In this document: piece after piece, positions 12,001 through 19,638 of the stretch
Position numbering within the stretch: the first letter of the stretch is position 1
Layout of the letters: each line of letters starts with the position of its first letter
Assembly (NCBI GenBank): GCA_032622095.1
Contig: CP136064.1
Coordinates: 6,627,512 to 6,691,511, forward strand
Source of the DNA: Siphonodentalium dalli
Lineage: Eukaryota > Mollusca > Scaphopoda > Gadilida > Siphonodentaliidae
Direction: 5' to 3'
DNA: 64,000 nt
The notes under the pieces: generated by a model
What the model saw: only the letters and a program-made list of their open reading frames with translations
What the model was told of the DNA's origin: nothing
Databases searched by the model: none
Made by a program: the position numbers and the translations under genes

Positions 12001-12536
12001 AGGTACAATTATAATAAATTTAAACCTCGCCCTGCACCAAAAGCTACCCTGGTCGATATTTTATATTAAAGGAATTGCTATATATATATATTTCCGGCCT
12101 CCGAACAATGGTCATGCCATGGCCCATTTTTGTAAGTGATATTAATGATTAAATTTTCGTTAAACTAGGCTTGACGTTCCTTTGTAGATATATAGCTCAT
12201 TAATTAAACATAGTTCAAATATGGTTCCCAATTCAAGTTGTATATCCAAATAAACCATGTTTGAAATGTGTTTACATATTACATGAGTGACCGCCGTTCT
12301 TTCACTACAGGACAGGTCATCAATACAACACCCAATTTGATCATATTATGTCGCACTATACAATGCATATGAATCACTAATATGTAATTTTAGCATTTTG
12401 GGACATTACGTGTGGTGTAGTGTTGTTTTTATTGTAAACGTAATTATAACTTTACAGTTGACTAAAATCATGTTCCACAGTCAGACAATTTCACATATAT
12501 TTTCAGGATGAGGAAAGTACCAGTAACAGCGATTAG
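2814..12536 (+). CDS. Eight-exon DUF4806-type protein gene (in-frame stop in exon 1)
   Basis: Eight exons (2814-3009, 5331-5424, 6175-6401, 6814-6911, 8263-8331, 9794-9965, 11054-11184, 12507-12536) join through GT-AG introns with matching phase into 1017 nt, ending at TAG 12534-12536. The predicted product of about 338 residues starts with VVEFLDDD, continues to GKYDTAVRKMTLSEMVSDVASEDE (split here as GKYDTAVRK and MTLSEMVSDVASEDE), has an RS/SP-rich middle (about residues 115-165) and ends with a block from about residue 229 to 325 (LMGGSSASDVIQDMLRKTL, later LTDQEFKTIAGKWVLNSKAR) that fits DUF4806. DUF4806 proteins are a widespread invertebrate family of unknown function. Codon 32 is TAA directly before WPV. 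The family usually has an aromatic residue and WP here, so the stop may be a nonsense mutation, an allele or a base error. No initiator ATG was found in exon 1; a 5' exon is probably missing. The DUF4806 call rests on remembered family pattern. Confidence 0.75.
3010..5330 (+). other. Intron 1 of the DUF4806-type gene
   Basis: About 2.3 kb with no supported coding content. The phrase ggggaatgggtccggt occurs twice (near 3083 and 4276), and a diverged CGTCCGTC-type repeat lies near 4370-4470. Confidence 0.5.
5331..5424 (+). CDS. Exon 2: KYDTAVRK...SDVASEDE segment
   Basis: The acceptor tttattttag and donor AACG/gttagt are good. The acidic SEMVSDVASEDESRAR segment resembles the short 'SDL.SE' motif that follows the N-terminal region in DUF4806 proteins. 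The exon ends in phase with exon 3, sharing an Arg codon. Confidence 0.75.
5590..6110 (+). repeat. CGTCCGTC-type dispersed repeat, copy 2 (intron 2)
   Basis: Contains tccatccgtctgtt, ggtttccgatcgataact, tcaagtgcgaatttgcg and a second segment with ttcgaatatgggttcagtcc and gatgagttataccc. The order matches the copies near 1880 and 12615. Confidence 0.6.
6175..6401 (+). CDS. Exon 3: Arg/Ser-Pro-rich linker
   Basis: The acceptor is ataattacag and the donor GTG/gtaata. It encodes PSMARFSSDDEQPPPK followed by a low-complexity run of RSPIRSP-type repeats and FRSPSRSP, so it is probably disordered and phosphorylatable. Three near-identical SPIR units suggest local codon-repeat expansion. Confidence 0.8.
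6814..6911 (+). CDS. Exon 4: short helical segment
   Basis: The acceptor is tttgttacag and the donor GGG/gtaagc. It encodes ALLIKIIETTEKHTTAIK followed by DLQQAMLKMNDQREG. The heptad-like spacing suggests a coiled coil. The phase is 0 at the downstream boundary. Confidence 0.8.
7005..7448. mobile_element. hAT-like non-autonomous element in intron 4
   Basis: The left end AGGGATGCCACAATA (from 7020) and the reverse complement of the right end, AGGGCTTGTCACGATTA (ending 7440), form imperfect terminal inverted repeats. The interior carries subterminal taatcgattaatcg palindromes. Flanking tgtcttag (7005-7012) and tgtcttaa (7441-7448) match at 7 of 8 bases, although 7 bases separate the left flank copy from the TIR. 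An 8 bp duplication with such ends is typical of hAT MITEs. No transposase is present. Confidence 0.5.
8263..8331 (+). CDS. Exon 5: acidic 23-residue exon
   Basis: It lies between tcttttgcag and ATG/gtgagt and is exactly 23 codons: DSDLDDLNEFEEKRNSSS, then VQKHM. It is too short to stand alone and is supported by the splice sites and by continuity with its neighbours. Confidence 0.75.
8332..9793 (+). other. Intron 5 of the DUF4806-type gene
   Basis: No coding content supported. A 12-base-arm hairpin lies at about 8533-8562 (gtctggattg and caatccagac), there is a two-copy repeat of cacttgcatattgttcttc near 9230-9275, and a weak CGTCCGTC-family relative lies near 9470-9600. Confidence 0.4.
9794..9965 (+). 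CDS. Exon 6: N-terminal half of DUF4806 domain
   Basis: The acceptor is gcaatttcag and the donor AAAA/gtaagt. It encodes VNRYRLMGGSSASDVIQD, MLRKTLSKQLAVKYKYTG and KKLAFCKYQKLISVMK. The 'L.GGS...D....ML...L...LA..Y.W/Y.G...K.AF' pattern is the part of the family I recognise best. Confidence 0.8.
10070..10560 (+). repeat. Degenerate tandem repeat (~130 bp period) in intron 6
   Basis: Four diverged units are recognisable by a CCTCATAAAAAATATGGC-like phrase (near 10090, 10205, 10350 and 10480), each followed by an aaaatat..tt segment. Small ORFs here are not supported as genes. Confidence 0.45.
11054..11184 (+). CDS. Exon 7: C-terminal half of DUF4806 domain
   Basis: The acceptor is atactttcag and the donor GTT/gtaagt. 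LTDQEFKTIAGKWVLNSKAR matches the usual helix that ends the domain ('..E....I..WL..A..R'). It is followed by a basic GRSKKKQ tail that could serve in nuclear localisation (inference). Confidence 0.8.
11185..12506 (+). other. Intron 7 of the DUF4806-type gene
   Basis: About 1.3 kb of AT-rich sequence. I see no gene, tandem repeat or clear mobile element. Confidence 0.4.
12507..12536 (+). CDS. Exon 8: terminal coding exon
   Basis: The acceptor is atattttcag. Nine codons (DEESTSNSD) precede TAG. Downstream sequence runs into a CGTCCGTC-type repeat. No clear AATAAA was found close by. Confidence 0.65.
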   Translation, partial: DEESTSNSD

Positions 12537-12614
12537 AGAACAATCAAGTCCAGGTGAGCTATTGGCACAGTCTGTTATATAACTGGCTGTTTAACCACAG
12601 AATTGTTTTGGATT

Positions 12615-13085
12615 ATTTTCTATACGCCCTTTTGAAAGAAAGGTCGTATTATGAAAATGGGTTGTCCGTCCGTCGAGCCGTCCGTACGTCTGTCCGTCCG
12701 TATTTGGTTTCCGGATGATAACTTTAGATTGAATCGAGTGAGCTGAACCAAATTTGGTATATTAGTTTACCACACCAAAATACAGATCAAGTTCGAATAT
12801 GGGTCTTGTCCGCATGATTTTTACTGAGTTATGCGCCTTTTTCGACTCAGATTTGACCTGATATGCAGTTTCCCGATGATAACTTAAGATTGAATCGAGT
12901 GAACTGAACCAAGTTTCAAATGAATGAATTAAACCTTGCCCCACTTTACTCCAGAAAGGACGTGCTCTTGTTTTAATTCGGTTGGAAATATGGATTGCTG
13001 CATTCATGGGAAAGCTCATTGAGAACTTTACGATGAATGGCAGCAAGCCATATTTCCAACTATATCAGACTAAATCCTGAAAAAA
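12615..13085 (+). repeat. CGTCCGTC-type dispersed repeat, copy 3
   Basis: Begins with a tacgcccttttgaaagaaag hairpin, then gtccgtccgtc words, tttccggatgataacttt, aagttcgaatatgggtc and tttttcgactcagattt. It ends in aagccatatttcc..actaaatcctgaaaaa, which also forms one arm of the 2199-2313 hairpin, so the two elements often lie together. Confidence 0.6.
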
Positions 13086-13130
13086 TTCATCTGGTTAAAG
13101 GGCCATTTACTTAGGGCATTACTGTAATTT

Positions 13131-13281
13131 CAAGCCTTGAAATAGTGTGCCTGTCATTTGCAGAATGAGGTTCCCATAGGGTGAATTTGGTAATACTAGC
13201 CTGATATGTGGGATAGCATCACTAAATTCACCTTTTCCGGACCTCATTCTGCAAATGACACGCACACTATTTCAAGGCTTG
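13131..13281. repeat. Inverted repeat, MITE-like
   Basis: caagccttgaaatagtgtg (from 13131) pairs with cacactatttcaaggcttg (ending 13281). Inner segments gtcatttgcagaatgagg and cctcattctgcaaatgac also pair. A single related arm (catatgcagaatgaggtccc) lies near 37873, showing that this is a dispersed family. Confidence 0.8.
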
Positions 13282-13506
13282 TGTACTTTGTATAATATAT
13301 ACATGTATCGATTTACATATATTGTATATTTACAGTTAATTTATTATCAGATATGTTATTCCAGAATAAAATAGTTATAATTCAGACTTCTCTTAGTTCT
13401 AATTTTCATTTAATTGCGTGCCGATTTTACTTTTTGTTTGATTACATTTGAAAATTAATTTGCCATAAAAGAATTGCATGTCAAATGAGATTACATATTA
13501 ACGTAT

Positions 13507-13598
13507 AATTACAGTTGACTCTATTTGAGCCATACATTTATCCATATGGCAATGATGTTCCATCAAACTGAGTGGTCTTTTCTGCACTGAATGGCATT
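13507..13598 (+). repeat. Left flank-duplication, part 1
   Basis: Shares attacagttga, atccatatgg and a long identical run from aatgatgttccatcaaactg to gcactgaatggcatt with 22362-22446. Together with part 2 it is a left copy of the segment that follows the satellite block. Confidence 0.75.
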
Positions 13599-13611
13599 GT
13601 ATTCAAGAAAT

Positions 13612-13752
13612 GAATGGTGTGATAGTGTGTGTTATTGGTACGTGATACGACGTTGTGGTGGTTCAGGGTACATTGCTTTGCGGTTTACACTAAATGTACC
13701 TAGAACCACCACATCGCCGTATCACCCAATAACACACACTGCCACGACATTC
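13612..13752. repeat. Palindromic MITE-like element
   Basis: gtgtgtgttattgg..gatacgacgttgtggtggttc pairs with gaaccaccacatcgccgtatc..ccaataacacacac around a short centre (about 13675-13691). It lies inside a segment of about 490 bp that is absent from the right flank copy, so it probably arrived as an insertion. Confidence 0.8.
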
Positions 13753-14093
13753 ATATCTTATATTTATATAGCGTTTTGATTTTTGATTTTCCAAAAGATG
13801 GCCGAGAATTTGAGATTAGACCACTTAATTGTTACATATATTTAGCCCAATATAACATTTTAGAATATGTCGCGGTGATATCGTAATGATAGAAATCATT
13901 ATCATCCGACGTAATTCGGCTGGACATTGAAAAAACGCGCCCAATTATTTTGACCGCGTCGAGTGCATTAATTGATCTGTCACCAGAGTGTCACTTCCTG
14001 TTCTGTATTATGAGGACGTAAAACAGGTAGCCCAAGTGTCAGTTGACCAATCACAAGACAGTATTTAGTGTATTGCAGACAGGCTGTGTAAAT

Positions 14094-14176
14094 ATTAACT
14101 AATATCGGATTGCGATATCATTACGATACCATTACGATAGGTATCGAATTCGCCCATTTATGGTGTGCATCCTTAT
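14094..14176 (+). repeat. Left flank-duplication, part 2
   Basis: aatatcggattgcgatatca, ttacgata, gataggtat and gtgcatcctt match 22449-22530 in order. The satellite block begins directly after gtgcatcctt, so the block interrupts the left copy. Confidence 0.75.
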
Positions 14177-14183
14177 ATATATA

Positions 14184-15804
14184 ACTAGCCGATGAGCCCG
14201 ACGTTGTCCGGGTATTCAAAAACCACATTTCAAGTCGATAGCTCCAACCGTTTCCGAGATCTCGTCTGTGCATGCGCGAAGCTGGCGTCGCAAGGACTCG
14301 GCGACCAGATAAAATTCGTATCCGGGGCAAGATACATTCACATAGCAAATTTCAAGTCGATAGCTCCACCCGTTTCCGAGATCTCGTCTGCGCATGCGCG
14401 AAGCGGGCGCCACACGGGCTCGCCAATACGACAACGACGATCGCCTGGTCAAACTACACAGACGTACCAAGTTTCGTCCCTATCGGTCGAGAATCGTAGA
14501 TTTGAATAAATGACATACATACACACAGACATACATACAAACAGACATAGGTCTTCAAAATATATAGGAGACTAGTCGATGAGCCCGACGTTATCCGGGC
14601 TATTCAAAAACAAAATTTAAAGTCGATAGCTCTACCCAGCCCGACGTTGTCCGGGCTATTCAAAAACCAACTTTCAAGTCGATAGCTCTACCAGTTTCCG
14701 AGATCTGGTCTGTGCATGCGCGAAGCTGGCGTTGCACGGGCTCGGCGACCCGATAAAATGCGTATCCGGGGCAAGATACATTCACATACCAAATTTCAAG
14801 TCGATAGCTCCACCCGTTTCCGAGATCTCGTCTGCGCATGCGCGAAGCTGGCGATGCACGGGCTCGGCGACCCGATAAAATTCGTATTCGGGGCAAGATA
14901 CATTCACATAGCAAATTTCAAGTCGATAGCTCCACCCGTTTCCTAGATCTCGTCTGCGCATGCGCGAAGCGGGCGCCATACGGGCTCGCCAATACGACAA
15001 CGTCGACCGCCTGGCCAAACTACACACACGTACGAAGTTTCGTCCCGATCGGTCGAGAATCGTAGATTTGTATAAATGACATACATACAGACATACATAC
15101 AGACATGCAGACAGACAGTCTTCAAAATATATAGGAGACTACGCAGCCCGACGTTGTCCGGGCTATTCAAAAACCAAATTTCAAGTCGATAGCTCAACCC
15201 GTTTCCAAGATCTGGTCTGCGCATGCGCGAAGCTGGCTTCGCACGGGCTCGGCGACCAGATAAAATTCGTATACGGGGCAAGATACATTCACATACCAAA
15301 TTTCAAGTCGATAGCTCCACCCGTTTCCGAGATCTCGTCTGCGCATGCGCGAAGCTGGCGTCGCACGGGCTCGGCGACTCTATAAAATTCGTATCCGGGG
15401 CAAGTTACATTTACATAGCAAATTTCAAGTCGATAGCTGCACCCGTTTCCGAGATCTCGTCTGCGCATGCGCGAAGCGGGCGCCGCACGGGCTCGCCGAT
15501 ACGACAACGACGACCGCCTGGTCAAACTACACACACGTACCAAGTTTCGTCCCGATCGGTCGAGAATTGTTGATTTGTATAAATGACATACATACAGACA
15601 GACAGACATACAGCCAGACAGAGGTCTTCAAAATATATATAAGACTAGCCGATGAGCCCGACGTTGTCCGGGCTATTCAAAAACCAAATTTCAAGTCGAT
15701 AGCTCTATCCGTTTCCGAGATCTTCTCTGCGCATGTGCGAAGCTGGCGTCGCACGGGCTCGGCGACCCGATAACATTCGTATACGGGGCAAGATACATTC
15801 ACAT
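14184..15804 (+). repeat. Composite satellite block, left part: head-(~122 bp)n-tail units
   Basis: Heads read actagccgatgagcccgacg..gtccgggctattcaaaaacc (near 14184, 14571, 14636, 15139, 15643). Cores of about 122 bp (accaaatttcaagtcgatag, cgagatctcgtctgcgcatg, cacgggctcggcgacccg, cggggcaagatacattcaca) repeat one to three times. Tails (accaagtttcgtcccgatcg, tgacatacatacagac, agaggtcttcaaaatatata) close each composite. Core length plus an ACAG-rich tail resembles 'pearl' or Helitron-derived tandem-core elements of bivalves (inference). ORFs through it arise because the core lacks stops in several frames. Confidence 0.85.
15790..15804 (+). repeat. LINE target-site duplication, 5' copy
   Basis: aagatacattcacat is part of the satellite core and is repeated immediately after the LINE poly(A) at 19624-19638. 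Sequence continuity across the two copies restores a normal satellite core. Confidence 0.9.
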
Positions 15805-18800
15805 TTAATAATTCTCTGTTATACTGTAGAGAATATGTCGACTTTAGTAAAAGGAATCATAGCTGAAAACAAAATAAGATATTCTTACTCCTCAAATGAG
15901 GAAAAAAGCATTAAAAATTGCTCCATTGGAAAACGACTATTTCTCGACGCAGTGTTGCTTGATATCAGAGGCGCTACTATACGATTTTCTGCAAATCGAA
16001 AACGTGAGCGAATAAAAATTGAGAAAAATCTAACATTAAAAAAGGCAAAAATTATTTCTGATCTTGAGCATCCATCATATAGCTCTGAAGAAAAGCAAAA
16101 AATAATGGAAGACTTAGAAAAAGTAGAAGTCGAAATGGAAGCAATGCGAAGAGAAACAATCCGCGGAACCATGGTTAGATCTCGTGCAAAATGGATAGAG
16201 GAAGGCGAAAAACCAACAAAATATTTTCTAAATTTAGAAAAACGTAATTACATTTCCAAAGCCCTGACCAGCCTGACAGTGGCGAATGATAGTACAATCA
16301 CAAAACAAACCGATATCATGAAAGAAGTCCGAAATTTTTATCTTAATTTATACTCATATAGGTCAATGGACGATCGCGATTTAAAATCCCTTCTTAACGA
16401 TGGAACTGTTCCTAAACTAAGCAACATGCAGGCCTCGAGTATTGAAGGACCTTTAACCTTGCAAGAATTAACAGATGCGCTTAAGACCACCAAAAATAAT
16501 AAAAGCCCAGGGCCATCCGGATACACTTATGAATTTTATAAATTTTTTTGGTCTGACCTTGGCCCCTTCTTAACAGAGTCGCTCAATGAATCGTTTTCAA
16601 TGGGGGAGCTATCAATCACACAAAAACAAGGCATTATAACGTTGATACCAAAAAAGGATAAAAATAGGCAGATGATAAAAAACTGGCGTCCCATCACCCT
16701 CTTGAATACATCCTACAAACTAGCCTCGTCATGCATAGCTGACAGAATAAAACGTGTGCTCCCATCTATAATCAACTCCGATCAAACTGGGTTTCTAGCT
16801 GGTAGGTATATAGGTGACAACACCCGACTTATATATGACATAATTCACAGGACAAAGCAAGAAAATAAATCTGGCCTACTACTCCTTATCGATTTTGAAA
16901 AAGCATTTGACACTGTTTCCTGGTCATTTATAAGAAAATGTCTTGACCTTTTTAATTTTGGAGATGCAGTAAAAAAATGGATATCAATTTTGTACGAGAA
17001 TGCCAGTTCATCTATTCTGATTAATGGTCATATTTCTCAGAGCTTCATGTTAGGGAGAGGCTGCCGCCAGGGTGACCCAATATCCCCGTATATCTTCCTC
17101 CTCTGTGCCGAAGTTTTAGGGCTAATGATACGACAAAACAATACAATTAAAGGGATTTTCCTCGGCGGTTCAGAGTACAAAATAACACAATATGCGGACG
17201 ACACGACGCTCATACTTGATGGTTCTGAAAATAGTCTACGCGAATCGTACTTAACACTGGACGAATTTGCTCGGGTATCGGGTCTGCGCATAAATCCTGA
17301 AAAATGTCAAGCAGCGTGGATAGGGATTGAGTCACAAAATAAAATACGACAAGTGCTTTCGGAATTAAACCTGTCTACCGTAAACACCTTTAATTTTCTA
17401 GGCATTCATTTCGACACTAATTTAACAAACATGAATATAAACTACAGTTATAAACTCGAAGATATTGATAGGACCACAAAAATTTGGAAACACAGACTCC
17501 TGACCCCTTTAGGTAGAATAACAGTTATCAAATCAATAATCTTACCTAAATTGACACACCTATTTATAGCTCTCCCAAGTCCGGATACAGCCTTTTTGAA
17601 AGCCCTAAATACCTGTCTATATAATTTCATTTGGAATTCCAAACGCGATAGAATAAAAAGAAAACAATTATGTGCTGACCATATGTACGGAGGTTTGAAG
17701 ATGATTAATGTTGAAAACTTTGATGCCGCCATGAAAATTACCTGGATACGACGTTTGATTTGCAAACAATCGAAGTGGGCTTCACTATGCAATGCCACCC
17801 CTCTCTTAAACGACCCACTCCTTCTCACATACCACGCAAATTATATTGTAAAGCAAACAGACAAGTTCGCAAATCCATTCTGGAGAGACGTCTTCCGCGC
17901 ATGGTGTAAATTTATGCGACTAAATAATGCAAATGATAATATTATGGCCTCAACTATCTGGAATAATCCGAACATAAAAATCGGAGGTTCGTCGATCAAC
18001 TTGAAGTCGTGGAAAGATGCGGGAATATATTATATAAGTGATCTATTCCAATCAGATAATAAATTCCATACCCCATTCACATTATATGCAACTTTCAACA
18101 TCCGCGTCGATTTCATAACAATCAACAACATAAAGCGTCAGATTTTCTCATTGGCAAGTTCTCTTAATCAACGCTTAATCCGTATGCCATGTCCATTCCT
18201 ACCCAACAATCTCGCTCCGATACTCCGTGACGTAAAAGGCGGGCAATTATTTTACAAAACTCTAACAAATGGGGAAAATATGCCGAATGCATGCCAAAAA
18301 TGGGAATACGAAATAGGCGAGAAGATAGAAAATTGGGAAGAACATTTGAGCATGCCCTTTAAAACGACAACGGATACGAAATTACAGTGGCTCCAATTCA
18401 GAATAAACACACGAATTATTAGTACCAATAAATTTCTGAAGATGGCTAACCTTAGACTCGACGATTTTTGCAATCGCTGTCAAAATGTACAGGAAACCAT
18501 ATCTCATATTTTCTGGGATTGTCCCCACGTCCAAACCTTTATACTAGAAATTAAAACATGGACAAGAAACAACCAATTTCCAATTGATCTAACAAAAAAG
18601 AATATCATTATAGGTATCGATCATGAATACAGATATTCAAAAATTAACCTTTTCCTACTAGTGTTGAAACAATATATATATAGGACCAAATTCACACCGA
18701 CACAGCTGTCGCTTCGCCCGTTCCTTTGCGATCTTCAATTTAGGTATGAATGCGAGAGATACAACGCAAAATGTAACATGAATCACGACTTCGATAATCA

Positions 18801-18837
18801 GTGGCTGGCACTGCGAAATGCCTTAAAAATAAAATAA
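15805..18837 (+). CDS. LINE ORF2 fragment: reverse transcriptase plus CCHC zinc motif
   Basis: Residues are numbered from 15805. Non-LTR RT signatures appear in order: NWRPITLLN (293-301), FEKAFD (364-369, motif A with catalytic Asp), GCRQGDP (419-425, motif B), YADD (463-466, motif C, catalytic Asp pair) and FLGIHF (531-536, the motif after the palm). C-terminal C889-x2-C892-x8-H901-x4-C906 fits the zinc-binding region found after many LINE RT domains. The enzyme primes cDNA at nicked target DNA. The frame stays open upstream to 15733 only by chance reading of satellite sequence. The first ATG inside the element is at 15835, but ORF2 would normally begin in the missing endonuclease part, so no true start is annotated. 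No stop or frameshift interrupts it; the TAA is at 18835-18837. Confidence 0.93.
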   Translation, partial: LIILCYTVENMSTLVKGIIAENKIRYSYSSNEEKSIKNCSIGKRLFLDAVLLDIRGATIRFSANRKRERIKIEKNLTLKKAKIISDLEHPSYSSEEKQKIMEDLEKVEVEMEAMRRETIRGTMVRSRAKWIEEGEKPTKYFLNLEKRNYISKALTSLTVANDSTITKQTDIMKEVRNFYLNLYSYRSMDDRDLKSLLNDGTVPKLSNMQASSIEGPLTLQELTDALKTTKNNKSPGPSGYTYEFYKFFWSDLGPFLTESLNESFSMGELSITQKQGIITLIPKKDKNRQMIKNWRPITLLNTSYKLASSCIADRIKRVLPSIINSDQTGFLAGRYIGDNTRLIYDIIHRTKQENKSGLLLLIDFEKAFDTVSWSFIRKCLDLFNFGDAVKKWISILYENASSSILINGHISQSFMLGRGCRQGDPISPYIFLLCAEVLGLMIRQNNTIKGIFLGGSEYKITQYADDTTLILDGSENSLRESYLTLDEFARVSGLRINPEKCQAAWIGIESQNKIRQVLSELNLSTVNTFNFLGIHFDTNLTNMNINYSYKLEDIDRTTKIWKHRLLTPLGRITVIKSIILPKLTHLFIALPSPDTAFLKALNTCLYNFIWNSKRDRIKRKQLCADHMYGGLKMINVENFDAAMKITWIRRLICKQSKWASLCNATPLLNDPLLLTYHANYIVKQTDKFANPFWRDVFRAWCKFMRLNNANDNIMASTIWNNPNIKIGGSSINLKSWKDAGIYYISDLFQSDNKFHTPFTLYATFNIRVDFITINNIKRQIFSLASSLNQRLIRMPCPFLPNNLAPILRDVKGGQLFYKTLTNGENMPNACQKWEYEIGEKIENWEEHLSMPFKTTTDTKLQWLQFRINTRIISTNKFLKMANLRLDDFCNRCQNVQETISHIFWDCPHVQTFILEIKTWTRNNQFPIDLTKKNIIIGIDHEYRYSKINLFLLVLKQYIYRTKFTPTQLSLRPFLCDLQFRYECERYNAKCNMNHDFDNQWLALRNALKIK

Positions 18838-19501
18838 TATAATATTATATTAAAAACCCTGTTTTTTACAGACTCAAAGTATACCCTACCTTAACAGTGA
18901 CCCTGAACAACACACAGCATAAATCAATTACCCGGTACCCGAGCGATCATGATCATTCTCATTCTTATTGGTCCAGTAATACAGTCCACAAGAACGTCAA
19001 TATATACATGGTATGCTTAACCACATCACAACATTTTACAATCACAGTCCCAAACGCAATTCAAGCGAGCGTTGTGTATTTTTCCCCTTTGCTATCGAAC
19101 CAGGCAATATTCACAATATTTACAATACGGTCTCAATATGGTTAAATTTACTAATTAAACTGTTTATGTTAAATTCAGAACTTAAATCAATTAAAGCTGC
19201 ACATAGTGTTGGAACATTGAATTTGCAAACCTTAAATATTGCAAACCATCGACCACTTTAGCCGGTTAATAAGGGAAATTTAAAGTTATTCTGAAGACAA
19301 ACAAATAATCTATTGTTTTTTATTATCATTGTTGTTGCTAAAGAAAGTCCTTTTCAGGCAAAAAATATATCAAGGTAGTACCTAGTATCGATTATTGGTC
19401 TTGCTTTTAAGTTGAACGATGACTGTTAAAATTGCCCTAACACATAGTGTGGCTTTAAATATTTTCTAATTGCATGTCACAGGTAAGAAAGTAGGCCAGG
19501 G

Positions 19502-19526
19502 CATGGAAGAGTGAAACTCTTCCATG
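19502..19526 (+). promoter_or_regulatory. 3' stem-loop of the LINE
   Basis: CATGGAAGAG (19502-19511) and CTCTTCCATG (19517-19526) pair perfectly around TGAAA. It lies about 80 bases before the poly(A). In several LINE families a 3' hairpin is recognised by the RT; that role here is inferred. Confidence 0.6.
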
Positions 19527-19594
19527 TTTTGGACAGAGAGCATGAATGAGTGAATGTATTTTGTCTCTTTCTTTTGTTATTATTCTTCTTTATC

Positions 19595-19600
19595 AATAAA
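19595..19600 (+). terminator. AATAAA polyadenylation signal of the LINE
   Basis: A canonical hexamer about 7 bases before the A-run that begins at 19607. Confidence 0.75.
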
Positions 19601-19623
19601 CAAATTAAAAAAAAAAAAAAAAA

Positions 19624-19638
19624 AAGATACATTCACAT
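19624..19638 (+). repeat. LINE target-site duplication, 3' copy
   Basis: Identical to 15790-15804; its leading A overlaps the poly(A) run. The satellite core continues from 19639 where the left part stopped. Confidence 0.9.

Larger units (their letters stand above)
18838..19606 (+). other. LINE 3' untranslated region
   Basis: AT-rich, with no supported ORF. It contains a perfect 10 bp stem-loop and the polyadenylation signal just before the poly(A). Confidence 0.8.
15805..19623 (+). mobile_element. 5'-truncated LINE retrotransposon (L1/Tx1-like)
   Basis: Bounded by a 15 bp target-site duplication, it carries a 1010-codon reading frame with reverse transcriptase and C-terminal CCHC motif, a 3' region of about 770 bp, a stem-loop, AATAAA and a poly(A) run (19607-19625, shared with the duplication). 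It lacks the APE-type endonuclease that should precede the RT and any ORF1, so it is truncated at the 5' end as expected of target-primed reverse transcription. The uninterrupted frame argues for a fairly recent insertion. Clade assignment from motifs alone is approximate. Confidence 0.92.

Noticed and set aside
14186-14225. Hammerhead ribozyme in the satellite head (ccgatgag followed by a gcccg..cgggc stem)
   Set aside because: The core differs from CUGAUGA at an invariant position and the required GAAA after stem II is absent (ctattc instead).
15733-15804. Start of the LINE reading frame at 15733
   Set aside because: These 24 codons lie in satellite DNA upstream of the insertion and before the target-site duplication ends; they are fused to the LINE frame by chance.
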